From NCBI GenBank assembly GCA_964555285.1, contig CAZKRM010000017.1, positions 1 to 64,000 of the forward strand: a DNA stretch of 64,000 bases, in the 5' to 3' direction. Positions 51,144 through 59,074 of the stretch are shown one piece after another. Within the stretch, counting starts at the first letter, position 1, and every line of letters starts with the position of its first letter. The DNA comes from JBBIQV01 sp964555285 (lineage in GTDB: Bacteria > Nitrospirota > Nitrospiria > Nitrospirales > Nitrospiraceae). The position numbers and the translations under genes are program-made. The notes beneath the pieces are model-generated. The model saw only the letters and a list, made by a program, of their open reading frames with translations, made no database searches and had not been told where the DNA came from.

Positions 51144-51362
51144 ATGCATGCCTCCGGACAGCAGCGGGCGCGCGTTCCGGCTCGCGCCATGCGCGTGGAC
51201 CTCGCCCGTGAATGGGGCCCCCTGACCGCTCGCGACCTCGGCCGACGCCTCCACCGCGATCCGTCGATGATCAGCCGGCTTGCCGCCGCCTATGCCGCAC
51301 ACCGAGATCCGACGGCAGAAACGCGCTTGCGCCAGACAATGACCTCGCGCCACCCTAAATAA
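51144..51362 (+). pseudogene. HTH tail of a RAYT/Y1-type transposase-associated protein
   Basis: A 72-codon frame encodes REWGPLTARDLGRRLHRDPS and MISRLAAAYAAHR, a helix-turn-helix like the C-terminal domain of REP-associated (Y1) transposases, e.g. the gene at 54139-55080. The catalytic HUH domain is absent. A GGGACCCC element lies just upstream (51128-51135). It is probably a remnant; a small free-standing HTH protein is the alternative. Confidence 0.5.
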
Positions 51363-51396
51363 GTCCATACGCATGCCCCCAATGCGGGTGGCTCGT

Positions 51397-51633
51397 TTAT
51401 GCGGCTTGCAGGATGGCTTTGCGGAGCGATTGGGGAATCGTGATAGGCAGGAACAGGCTCTTGGGGTAGAGGTAGTCTTCACCGGATTCATCAATGACGC
51501 GGACTTGACCATGCTTGAGCGCCGTGGCATCGGGAACGGCCACATAGATCTTTCGCTTTTCAAGAGAGACGGTGTATCCCTTGTTCTCCACGCAGATCAG
51601 AAATCGGGAAGCAGCACGTTTGAGTTTTTGCAT
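51397..51633 (-). CDS. Conserved uncharacterised protein, second of a pair
   Basis: The 78-residue protein begins MQKLKRAASRFLICVENKGY, then VSLEKRKIYVAVPDATALKH and VIDESGEDYLYPKSLFLPIT. It has a compact beta-rich pattern I recognise as recurring beside the gene at 51644-51874, though without known function. It starts 10 nt after that gene. Confidence 0.6.
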   Translation of the reverse strand: MQKLKRAASRFLICVENKGYTVSLEKRKIYVAVPDATALKHGQVRVIDESGEDYLYPKSLFLPITIPQSLRKAILQAA

Positions 51634-51643
51634 GGTGACGACC

Positions 51644-51874
51644 TCAGAGTAGTCGCTTGATTTTCTGTTCCTTCCGGCCTATCCCTGTCGCTTCATACCA
51701 ATGAATTTCGGCGAGATGAAGGGAGCCATCAGAGAGTCGAACCTTCGCAACGCCTTTCCGCTTGCGCCAGCGACCCTTGCCATAGAATTTTCGCAGCCGG
51801 GCGATCTCACGGATTCGAGACCCAACCGCAAACGTTTCAATCTGCGTGATTGGGCCGAGCAACTCGAAGTGCAC
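51644..51874 (-). CDS. Conserved uncharacterised protein, first of a pair
   Basis: The 76-residue basic protein (MHFELLGPITQIETFAVGSR) has a central RKFYGKGRWRKRKGVAKVRL segment and ends IHWYEATGIGRKEQKIKRLL. The basic character suggests nucleic-acid contact. Together with the following gene it forms a two-gene module in an island of TA-like pairs. Function is unknown. Confidence 0.6.
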   Translation of the reverse strand: MHFELLGPITQIETFAVGSRIREIARLRKFYGKGRWRKRKGVAKVRLSDGSLHLAEIHWYEATGIGRKEQKIKRLL

Positions 51875-52044
51875 GGGGCCATGGTCCCAAAGTTATGTGG
51901 CATCCGTCAATGGGAAAGATAGAGAGGGAAAGATAGAGAGGAGAGCATAAACACCGCCGCGCGCCGCGAAACGGGGGTGGGTATTCCGAACAAGTCAATA
52001 CTTGCCTGCCCCCCGATCTCCCACCCTTCTCCTCGGATAGCACG

Positions 52045-52365
52045 CTACAGGCTCACCCGCGTCACTCGGCCTTTCGGAGCGTCCGAAAGCTTCCGTTGGA
52101 GCTGGGGCACCAAGGGTCGAAGGTCTTTCAAGCGATTGGTCGGCGCTTGAAGAACAATGACGGCGATGGTGAATTGCGGGAGATGCTGCTGAAAGGATAG
52201 GTTTCGGTCAACCGTCACAAAGACATCGAACTGTGCTTGAGCGAGCCTGAGCAGCTCTCCGTTCTGGATACCGGCCCAGCCGGCCTGCGGAACCGTCACC
52301 ACCTCATGGCCTTCAATCTCTTTGGCCAATCGACGGTCGATGCACTCGTCGAGAAGGATTTTCAC
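52045..52365 (-). CDS. DUF5615 PIN-like toxin candidate
   Basis: The 106-residue protein begins MKILLDECIDRRLAKEIEGH. It has VVTVPQAGWAGIQNGELLRL, FDVFVTVDRNLSFQQHLPQF (the acidic V-T-V-D-R-N-L motif of this subgroup) and IAVIVLQAPTNRLKDLRPLV. It is coupled to the DUF433 gene upstream. The acidic site is intact. Confidence 0.75.
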   Translation of the reverse strand: MKILLDECIDRRLAKEIEGHEVVTVPQAGWAGIQNGELLRLAQAQFDVFVTVDRNLSFQQHLPQFTIAVIVLQAPTNRLKDLRPLVPQLQRKLSDAPKGRVTRVSL

Positions 52366-52583
52366 AAAGCGACGGCCAGCATCCGAGCCTTGGCTTCTTC
52401 GAGGAAGGCGATTACTTGCTCACGCGTGACAGTGGGAAATCCGTCGAGGAACTCGTCGATCGTTTGGCCCCCTTCCAAATACTCGATGAGCGTCTGCACG
52501 GGCACCCGCGTCCCACGAAAAACGGGCGTACCGCCAAGGATGTCGGGAGTTGAAGTAATGAGGGATTGCTTCGCAGTCGTCAT
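52362..52583 (-). CDS. DUF433 antitoxin-like protein
   Basis: The 73-residue protein has LITSTPDILGGTPVFRGTRV, PVQTLIEYLEGGQTIDEFLD and FPTVTREQVIAFLEEAKARM. It is the classic DUF433 form. It overlaps the toxin gene by 4 nt (ATGA). This is the fourth DUF433 gene in the window. Confidence 0.78.
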   Translation of the reverse strand: MTTAKQSLITSTPDILGGTPVFRGTRVPVQTLIEYLEGGQTIDEFLDGFPTVTREQVIAFLEEAKARMLAVAL

Positions 52584-52853
52584 AACAAATCCTGTAGATG
52601 GCTCGAATTCTAAGCCTGCAGGCGCGAGAAAGCAATTTCATCCCGCCGCGCGCGCGGACGAGACGAGGTCGGATTGGATTGGATTACTTCAGTTGAGGGC
52701 TCGTCGAGGTCCAGGTCTGACGGATCTCGGCTGCCTGCCGGCGGCCGTAACGTGCTTCCAGAGCATCCCCTTCACATCACGCTCGGCGGAGACGCCTCCA
52801 CATCCGAAACGCCCATGGCGAGATGAACTCTCTTTAAGGCTCTCCCCTCAACC

Positions 52854-53110
52854 CTACGCACGGACGAGTTCCGCAATGTTGGGTTGCAAGACCCCATTTA
52901 CTTCCTGCACGACTACGCCCGCGCAATCCGTGCCCACAGGCAGCACGAAACTCTACTGAATCGTGGCAGAATCTTGCACGAAGGTCAGGCTGTTGACCGG
53001 CGTGATGACTCCCGTCGCGCCATCCATCTCGAAGACGGTCCAGAGCGTGCCTGGCCTGGCCGGCGGCACGTTGAACACCACAGGGGTCGAACACGTGCCG
53101 ACGTAGACCT
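52854..53110 (-). pseudogene. Remnant of a secreted or surface protein gene
   Basis: On the minus strand one frame reads PVVFNVPPARPGTLWTVFEM, DGATGVITPVNSLTFVQDSA, a TAG, then SFVLPVGTDCAGVVVQEVNG and LQPNIAELVRA to a stop at 52854. The composition is that of a real extracellular protein, but there is no start and one internal stop. On the plus strand at about 53145-53237 a LuxR-like tail (IYVTLGVETRTAAVVKMLEP) is also visible. The rest of 52584-53241 holds no intact gene. Confidence 0.4.
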
Positions 53111-53241
53111 ACACTTGTCGCCGATCAGAAAACGACCCCTTATTCGGTTCCTGGAACGGATCTACGTGACACTCGGCGTGGAAACCCGCACGGCGGCGGT
53201 GGTGAAGATGCTGGAACCAGCACAGGAGGTCGGCTGAGAGG

Positions 53242-53751
53242 CTACTGGTTCGTCTGCTGGTCATTCCCCTTCGTAGCGTCACGCAGCAACGCTAAGGCGC
53301 GTTCGATCACGAGTCTATCCGGCACATCTTTCTCTCGCATCGTTTGCTTGGTCAACAGCAGCCCTTCAAGGGTAATCGTCCTGACTGGGATACCATCCAG
53401 ATCAATGACCTCAGCATACCGACTCAGTGTCTCGTAAGTCTGCCCGTTCGCCGTCAGCAGCAGATCAACGACAAAGGCATCGGCCACACGAATATTCTCG
53501 CCTTCCTCGAACCACTCGACGGCGATCTCCTTCGCAACCTGATCCGGCAACACCATCAAGGCGTCCTTGATCCTACGGCCCGCTTGCCTCGTCGCCGGCA
53601 CCACCACGTCGATATCGGTGGTGGCCCGCGGATAGCCATGAGCGGCCAGCGCGTACCCGCCGATCAAGAAATACTCGACGCCATGCGCGTTGAGCGACCG
53701 AAGCAGCATTTTCAGGTCGTCGAGAGTGGCAGGACGGCTGTATTCAGTCAT
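53242..53751 (-). CDS. Nucleotidyltransferase of the AbiEii/DUF1814-like type
   Basis: The start is ATG 53751, overlapping the upstream stop (ATGA); 169 residues. VEYFLIGGYALAAHGYPRAT and TDIDVVVPATRQAG form the GG...D-x-D nucleotidyltransferase site. ITLEGLLLTKQTMREKDVPD, with the Lys of the family, follows. Such proteins act as toxins that modify tRNA or proteins (AbiEii/MenT-like) or as accessory enzymes. It is paired with a 74-residue gene upstream. Confidence 0.72.
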   Translation of the reverse strand: MTEYSRPATLDDLKMLLRSLNAHGVEYFLIGGYALAAHGYPRATTDIDVVVPATRQAGRRIKDALMVLPDQVAKEIAVEWFEEGENIRVADAFVVDLLLTANGQTYETLSRYAEVIDLDGIPVRTITLEGLLLTKQTMREKDVPDRLVIERALALLRDATKGNDQQTNQ

Positions 53752-53972
53752 CGGGCGCGCGCGGCGGCCAATGTTGCCATGCCCTGGGCCAGGCAAGTTT
53801 CCCAGTGAAGATTCGCTGCCTCATGGGTCTTGAACCGTCTGACGCCTTTAGGAATAAAGAGCGCCCGGCTGAGGCCGCTGATGGCCTCACTGAACCGCGC
53901 GCCTTCGGCAAGCCGCTCGCCTGAAGCGTGGAGAAGAACGGGGTGTTCTTGGCGACGACCGACGGTCTTCAT
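53748..53972 (-). CDS. Small partner (antitoxin candidate) of the nucleotidyltransferase
   Basis: The start is taken at ATG 53972 (MKTVGRRQEHPVLLHASGER), giving 74 residues. The central VRRFKTHEAANLHWETCLAQ is a conserved-looking segment. The open frame continues upstream, but that part has poor coding character. ATGA coupling to the nucleotidyltransferase suggests an antitoxin role; this is inferred. Confidence 0.55.
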   Translation of the reverse strand: MKTVGRRQEHPVLLHASGERLAEGARFSEAISGLSRALFIPKGVRRFKTHEAANLHWETCLAQGMATLAAARAR

Positions 53973-54133
53973 AACAGCCTTTCCTGCCACACGATCATCC
54001 ACTGTGCCCCAACTTGTCAAGCACAGGCTGCAAGTCAGAATGACATGCGCCTCCTGCGCGACGTCAGTTCTTGTGTCGTCAGCCACTCGCGCACCACTCG
54101 AAACAACTCCTCCGTGGACAAAGGGTCGTTGGG

Positions 54134-54157
54134 TGGGGTCATTGCTTGACTTTGCAC
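54134..54157. repeat. Left 24-bp inverted repeat of the RAYT element
   Basis: This is the exact reverse complement of 55106-55129 and includes GGGGTCATTGCTTGACTTTG. It overlaps the stop of the transposase gene. Confidence 0.85.
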
Positions 54158-55080
54158 TGCTCCATCACCTGTCGCTGTTGCAGCGTGAGGGGTGTGGATT
54201 CGATCACGTCTTGAATTTTCGAGATTCGCGACACGGACACGCCAAATCGCACCGCCACCGTATTCAGCGGTTCATTCGCTGCACGTCGCAACAACCAAAC
54301 AGCGGTTTGATCGGCTTCTCGATGCGTCCGCGCCACCACAGCCGTTGTTGGAATCCCATACACATCTGCCACGCGGGTCATGATCTCGTCCGCTTTCAGC
54401 CGTGTAGGATCGGTTTGGGTCCGAGGCACATTCGCCGGTCGCCGCTCCGGCACGAGTGCGGCCATCCGTTCGCGAAAGGCTGGGCTGCCGAGAAAGATCT
54501 GGCCGGTGATCTGAGACCACGGTGACGGACGACCGATGCCGCCAACCACGAAGCGCTCGTACGCATGCCGGGCCGTGTCCAGGTCCACATCAAAAAGGCT
54601 GAGCACGCCCGCAACATCAAGCCATGGCAGCGCGATCCTCAGGCCTGCCGTCGCCTGATAACTACTCCAGCTCCAGTCCTGTGGCGCAGGCACTATCCCC
54701 GCACGGATCGGATTCAAGACGACATACCGACAGAGCTCCAACAGATAGCTTTCCCGCTCGACCACCACACTCTTGAATCGGCCTTGGAGTAGATGGCCGA
54801 CCCGCTGATGACGCCAATTGAAACGCTGGGTATAGCTCCCATTCAAGCGCCGCATTCCGCGACTCAAGTTCGCTTCCGGGGTTTCGATCAAGAGGTGATA
54901 GTGATTGCCCATCAGGCAATAGGCATAGCACCGCCAGCGCTGCTGGAGAATTTCCTGCCCAAACAATTTCACGAAATGCTGCCGGTCGGTCTCGTCATGA
55001 AAGATGGTTTGCTGGTCATTCCCGCGAGCCGTGACGTGATAGAGGGCACCAGCATATTCAAGCCGCAATTGGCGAGCCAT
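54139..55080 (-). CDS. REP-associated tyrosine transposase (RAYT, Y1/HUH)
   Basis: The 313-residue protein begins MARQLRLEYAGALYHVTARG. The HUH motif is YCLMGNHYHLLIETPEANLS and the catalytic Tyr region is GSYTQRFNWRHQRVGHLLQG; LNPIRAGIVPAPQDWSWSSY follows. The C-terminal HTH (NTVAVRFGVSVSRISKIQDV) is typical of RAYTs. It nicks single-stranded DNA at REP-like sequences. Perfect 24-bp inverted repeats surround it, and its insertion coincides with the truncated HAF gene. Confidence 0.9.
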   Translation of the reverse strand: MARQLRLEYAGALYHVTARGNDQQTIFHDETDRQHFVKLFGQEILQQRWRCYAYCLMGNHYHLLIETPEANLSRGMRRLNGSYTQRFNWRHQRVGHLLQGRFKSVVVERESYLLELCRYVVLNPIRAGIVPAPQDWSWSSYQATAGLRIALPWLDVAGVLSLFDVDLDTARHAYERFVVGGIGRPSPWSQITGQIFLGSPAFRERMAALVPERRPANVPRTQTDPTRLKADEIMTRVADVYGIPTTAVVARTHREADQTAVWLLRRAANEPLNTVAVRFGVSVSRISKIQDVIESTPLTLQQRQVMEQCKVKQ

Positions 55081-55105
55081 GCCCGCGGAGCCTAGGTGGG
55101 GCGAG

Positions 55106-55129
55106 GTGCAAAGTCAAGCAATGACCCCA
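55106..55129. repeat. Right 24-bp inverted repeat of the RAYT element
   Basis: This is the exact reverse complement of 54134-54157 and contains TGCAAAGTCAAGCAATGACC. It lies 26 nt upstream of the transposase ATG. Confidence 0.85.
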
Positions 55130-55342
55130 TCTCTTTTCCATGGCATCTCGGAAGTCGCCGACGAGCTGGCCGGTGTTGTTGATGCCGTGAATTTCCGTGC
55201 TGGATGCGCCGGGCCCTTCAACAGAAACGACCTCAAGCTCGATTGCCTTCACAGTGCTTACTCCGCACAGTGCGAGGAGGATTATGAAGAATGAGAGAAT
55301 GCATCGAGATGGTTGCTGGGCATGAGTCGGTATGGTGGCCAT
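55130..55342 (-). pseudogene. Truncated secreted HAF-repeat protein, N-terminal part
   Basis: ATG 55342 opens a frame with a signal peptide (CILSFFIILLALCGVSTVKA), then IELEVVSVEGPGASSTEIHG and INNTGQLVGDFRDA, the HAF-repeat signature. After about 70 codons it runs into the RAYT element's inverted repeat. The rest of the gene is missing, so the element or an associated deletion cut it. Confidence 0.6.
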
Positions 55343-55444
55343 TTTCTCTTACCGGGACCCGTCACCGTGTACGCGGTAGTCCCCGCACACGCTCACGACC
55401 CTGAATCGCGAACATCCGCACGCATGACCTGCCTTTCCTGAGTG

Positions 55445-55494
55445 AGCAAAAATAAAAATCAAAGGGGACTTGCCCGCAAATAGGCAAGTCCCCC
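55445..55494 (-). terminator. Rho-independent terminator of the SBBP-repeat gene
   Basis: On the minus strand GGGGACTTGCC and GGCAAGTCCCC (55493-55483 and 55474-55464) form a perfect 11-bp stem with an 8-nt loop. TTTGATTTTTATTTTTG follows. It lies 13 nt after the SBBP-repeat stop codon. Confidence 0.92.
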
Positions 55495-55506
55495 ACTCTC
55501 AAGCCT

Positions 55507-58056
55507 TTAGCTGCCTGAAACGATCCGAATTGAGTCTTTCCCCTTAAAAGGCATTCCTCCCACTGTGCTGCCCTCGACAACTGCTTCTGTGTCGGTCACA
55601 GTAAGTTGGAGGGCTTGAGTGCTGACATGCACCACCATGTCCATGAAACCGTCACCGTTCAGATCCTGGAACGATACCATGGGCGTGCCCTTGCCTTTGA
55701 GTTTGACCGGCGCATCCGCAAGCGTGACTGTTAAGGGATCGACTTGGGTGACATCGAAAGTCGCTGAGCCAAAAATTGCGACGGGAACAGTTCCTTGACT
55801 CCCCAGGTTAATGCTGTTCGGGAAGCTGCCCGGCTTGATGTCAATAGTCACGGGCAACACAAACAGGATCTTGGTTACAAACGCATCTTCAGCTCCCCCA
55901 AACGTGGTTCGAAAGGCTCCCGTGGTCGTCGGAAAATTCGTAGAAGAGGTGCCTCCGGTCACATAGGCATTTCCCCAAAAGTTATCCAGGGCTATCGCGC
56001 CAGCACCGTCATTCACAGCTCCCCCCAGATAGGAACCGAAGAGCAACTGACCCCCAGTTGCATCGAGCTTCGCGATGTAGGCGTCGAACCCGCCAGCCTT
56101 CGTGGTTTGAAAGGCATCCGTCGTGGTCTGCATATTAGTCGACCCCGCCCCTCCTGCCAGCACCACATTACCGGTAGCAGGATCTAAGGCAAGTGAGGCG
56201 CATCCGTCCTCACCACTTCCACCCAAAAAGGTCGAGTAGACGAGGGTGGAACCGGTCGGATCGAGCTTAGTTACAAAGTTATCTGAAAGCCCCCCCAAGA
56301 TAGTCTGGAGCGCCCCGGAAGTTGTCGGAAAATTACTCGACCACGTTCCTCCGCACACAAACGCATTCCCAGCAGGATCGACCGCGAGACTATAGGCCTC
56401 GTCGAACGAGGCCCCTCCCAAGTTTGTGGCATAGACCAAGGCTGATGCTGCAGGATTGAGTTTCAACACAAACGCATCATCGCCACCGCCTTGATATGTA
56501 GTTTGGAAGGCCCCCGTTGTCCCGATGCCCGTCCGCGTGGCCCCTGCCACATACGCATAGCCGACCGCGTCGACAGCGATGGCCAAGCCAGCATCCGTCC
56601 CTGGATGCGCGCCTGGGATGGCCGTGGAGTAGAGAAGCCCGGTCCCGGTGGCATTGAGTTTCGCTACGAAGATTTCGGCATCGCCTGAGATAAATGCCGT
56701 GCTCAACACACCCCCCGTCGTGGGAAAATTCGCTTGGGCATCCCCCGTCAGATACGCATTGCCCGCCTGATCCACTGCGATTGCCCCCGCTTCATCATTG
56801 TCGGTGCCACCAAGATAGGTGGAATAGAGGAGCGTACTGCCGCTCGCATCGAGCTTTGCGGCAAAAACATCAAACGGTCCACCGGCATAGGCCGGCTGAA
56901 AGGCTCCTGGGGTGGTGGGAAAGTTGGTGGAGTTTGTTTGACCAATCAGGTAGACATTCCCTGCCGCATCCAAGGCCATACCACGTGCAACATCGGTATT
57001 GGTCCCCCCAAGGTAGGTTGAATACACCAGCCCGGTGCCTGTCGGATTGAGCTTGGCCACATACGCATCAACCCCGCCAACTGGCGTTGGTCGGACAGAT
57101 CCTGTGGTGGTTGGGAAGTTGATCGAGCTTGTATTCCCAGACACGTAGGCGCTGCCGGCAGCATCGACCACCATGGTTCCACCAACACGATCAATGCCGC
57201 TGCCTCCCAGATAGGTGGAGTAGCTGAGCACTGGATCAATGATGAGGGGTTTGCTAGCATCATAAGCGGCAACCTGAAAGCCGACCTGCTGTCTTCGTTC
57301 ACTCGGGCTCTCGCTCGGGCTGAGCGGCAGGAGGACGTAGCTGCCTGCCACCGCCTGTTTGACTCCGTTGATTTCCTGCCAGATTGCGGGTTGGTGCAGA
57401 CGGATCTCTTCACCACCAGATTGAATCACCACATCATCTGCTTCTACCCGTAGCTGATCCGCCCCGTCGACAGCGAGCCGAATGGCCGCAGTATCCGCGC
57501 CAGGAGAAACGACAAAGTCAAATTCCAGTTGCCGCTGATTTCCGTAATAGACCACGTCGATGCCAGGATAAACGTCTCGGTACCTAACCTTCTCATAGGT
57601 GGGCACATTACTCCGCCACTGCATGGGGTCCTTCCCGAGGAAGTAGTTGACCTTGCCCGGAAGTACGTTTTCTCCTCGCCCCTGTGGATGGGGATTGGCA
57701 CCGACCAACTGCAGTCGAAATGTGATCTGGTCGGCTGTTTCAGTCTGACTGGTTTGTGGGACTTGCTGCGCCGCAGAGGGGGACAACATCAATACTGCTT
57801 CCGTGGATGTCAGAAATAGTTGGTAGCCCTGGCCGCGAGATAGGAATTGCACCGAACGATCAGTCTGCCCTTCGTTGGCTTCAAAACTCAGAGGGAGCTT
57901 CCCATAGCCCTCTTGGATACGACGTTCCACACTTGGGGAAATCTTTGAGACCGTGGCCTCCCCTTGTGCGGGCACGACAACCGGCCCTAGGACCCAATGG
58001 CTGGCCAAGACCAATCCGTACAGCAGCACGCGCATGAATGTTCCGTCGCTTTTCAT
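55507..58056 (-). CDS. Secreted SBBP-repeat beta-propeller protein
   Basis: The 849-residue protein has a signal peptide (about 1-31), then a DUF7948-type domain (LPLSFEANEGQTDRSVQFLS to about 270). At least nine SBBP repeats of about 55 residues follow (LVYSTYLGGTNTDVARGMAL, DAAGNVYLIGQTNSTNFPTT and so on; about 275-740), forecasting one or two beta-propellers. The C-terminal domain begins VTIDIKPGSFPNSINLGSQG and has a D-L-N-G-D-G calcium-type loop. It is probably surface or extracellular; function unknown. A strong terminator follows. Confidence 0.85.
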   Translation of the reverse strand: MKSDGTFMRVLLYGLVLASHWVLGPVVVPAQGEATVSKISPSVERRIQEGYGKLPLSFEANEGQTDRSVQFLSRGQGYQLFLTSTEAVLMLSPSAAQQVPQTSQTETADQITFRLQLVGANPHPQGRGENVLPGKVNYFLGKDPMQWRSNVPTYEKVRYRDVYPGIDVVYYGNQRQLEFDFVVSPGADTAAIRLAVDGADQLRVEADDVVIQSGGEEIRLHQPAIWQEINGVKQAVAGSYVLLPLSPSESPSERRQQVGFQVAAYDASKPLIIDPVLSYSTYLGGSGIDRVGGTMVVDAAGSAYVSGNTSSINFPTTTGSVRPTPVGGVDAYVAKLNPTGTGLVYSTYLGGTNTDVARGMALDAAGNVYLIGQTNSTNFPTTPGAFQPAYAGGPFDVFAAKLDASGSTLLYSTYLGGTDNDEAGAIAVDQAGNAYLTGDAQANFPTTGGVLSTAFISGDAEIFVAKLNATGTGLLYSTAIPGAHPGTDAGLAIAVDAVGYAYVAGATRTGIGTTGAFQTTYQGGGDDAFVLKLNPAASALVYATNLGGASFDEAYSLAVDPAGNAFVCGGTWSSNFPTTSGALQTILGGLSDNFVTKLDPTGSTLVYSTFLGGSGEDGCASLALDPATGNVVLAGGAGSTNMQTTTDAFQTTKAGGFDAYIAKLDATGGQLLFGSYLGGAVNDGAGAIALDNFWGNAYVTGGTSSTNFPTTTGAFRTTFGGAEDAFVTKILFVLPVTIDIKPGSFPNSINLGSQGTVPVAIFGSATFDVTQVDPLTVTLADAPVKLKGKGTPMVSFQDLNGDGFMDMVVHVSTQALQLTVTDTEAVVEGSTVGGMPFKGKDSIRIVSGS

Positions 58057-59074
58057 GGCTCCTCCTAGTTATGAGTTAGAGTAATACTCCAGAGCTTCTC
58101 TAACCGGCCCTGAACGCTGATCGCGTGTATTTCGATTCCATCTGTCGTAAAAGGCACGACTCCTTCTGCCCAAACTGCGACCGCCGTGTCCCCGCCCACG
58201 CGAGCGCACGTGATCGAAACAGGAACAGGTGGCGCTCTGCTCAGGACAATTCCAGAGCATGACCCGCATAGGCGCAGCTTGGGATAAATGATGGAGGAAA
58301 AGCCGAGGACCGCAGTTACGCTTAGATGTGAGTGAGTGAGTGAGTGAGTGAGTGAGTGAGTGCAAGCGGGAGGCCGCTTGCTGGACAGTGGCGGGTCGCT
58401 CGCGGTCGGCCAGGGTCACGGAAGACCTCACGGAGGGAAGACGACGCGTTAAGAAGAACTGGAACGGACCGGCTGGCGACATTGCTAACAAGTTCCTATT
58501 TCGTATTCAATCCCCCATAGGTGTTATTTTCTCAGATAAATCCGTCCAAAGATTTGGACACAAAGGGAGCTGCGTCTTGCGCAGGTCAAAAACCATGCCA
58601 AGCACTCACAGATAGAACGGCAGTGAGACGCGGGGAGAACAAGGCGAAAGCATTCGCTGCGTGAGGGACCGGCGGTTCGGCCGGAAAAGAGGCGAGAGGC
58701 GCAAGGCAGAGGTAATAAAAGGGACAGACCGTTCAACGTGACTTGAGCAAGGTGGTTCACTAGGAGCCCAACACTCCACGAGCGATGAATGCCGCGCTGG
58801 AAGCTGCAAGTTTTGCATCCGGCGCGATAGATGAGGGTCTAAGGATGACTCTTGGTTCATGATGACACGGAGCCCAGCATGTTCGACCAGAATGAATTCA
58901 GCGAGATACTGAGGGGCATGCTGAGATTTCCAAAGAGGCATCGGAGTTGCTTTATCGAGCAAGGACAAGACCATCGGAGTGAGGCTGAAGTGCCGAGCCC
59001 TCACACCATTGTAGAAAGGAACGGAGGGTTCGATGTTGCTGCGGTGAGGTCCAGCCGCATGCCCGGAGGTTCCC
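58057..59074. other. 1-kb gap with one weak ORF
   Basis: It contains a GTGA simple repeat (58328-58362). A minus-strand frame at 58606-59004 (132 codons; LWKSQHAPQYLAEFILVEHA, VIMNQESSLDPHLSRRMQNL) reads like protein but matches nothing I know and has codon choice unlike its neighbours. The upstream control regions of the SBBP gene and of the ABC protein must also lie here; I saw no convincing promoter. Confidence 0.3.
58328..58362. repeat. GTGA simple tandem repeat (about 8.75 units)
   Basis: GTGAGTGAGTGAGTGAGTGA continues without interruption for 35 bp. It is prone to slippage. It lies about 270 nt upstream of the SBBP-repeat gene start and outside any convincing gene. Confidence 0.85.

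Noticed and set aside
58069..58491. 140-codon minus-strand frame through the GTGA repeat
   Set aside because: It is open mainly because the repeat lacks stops in that frame (Ser-Leu-Thr-His repeats); no domain on either side.
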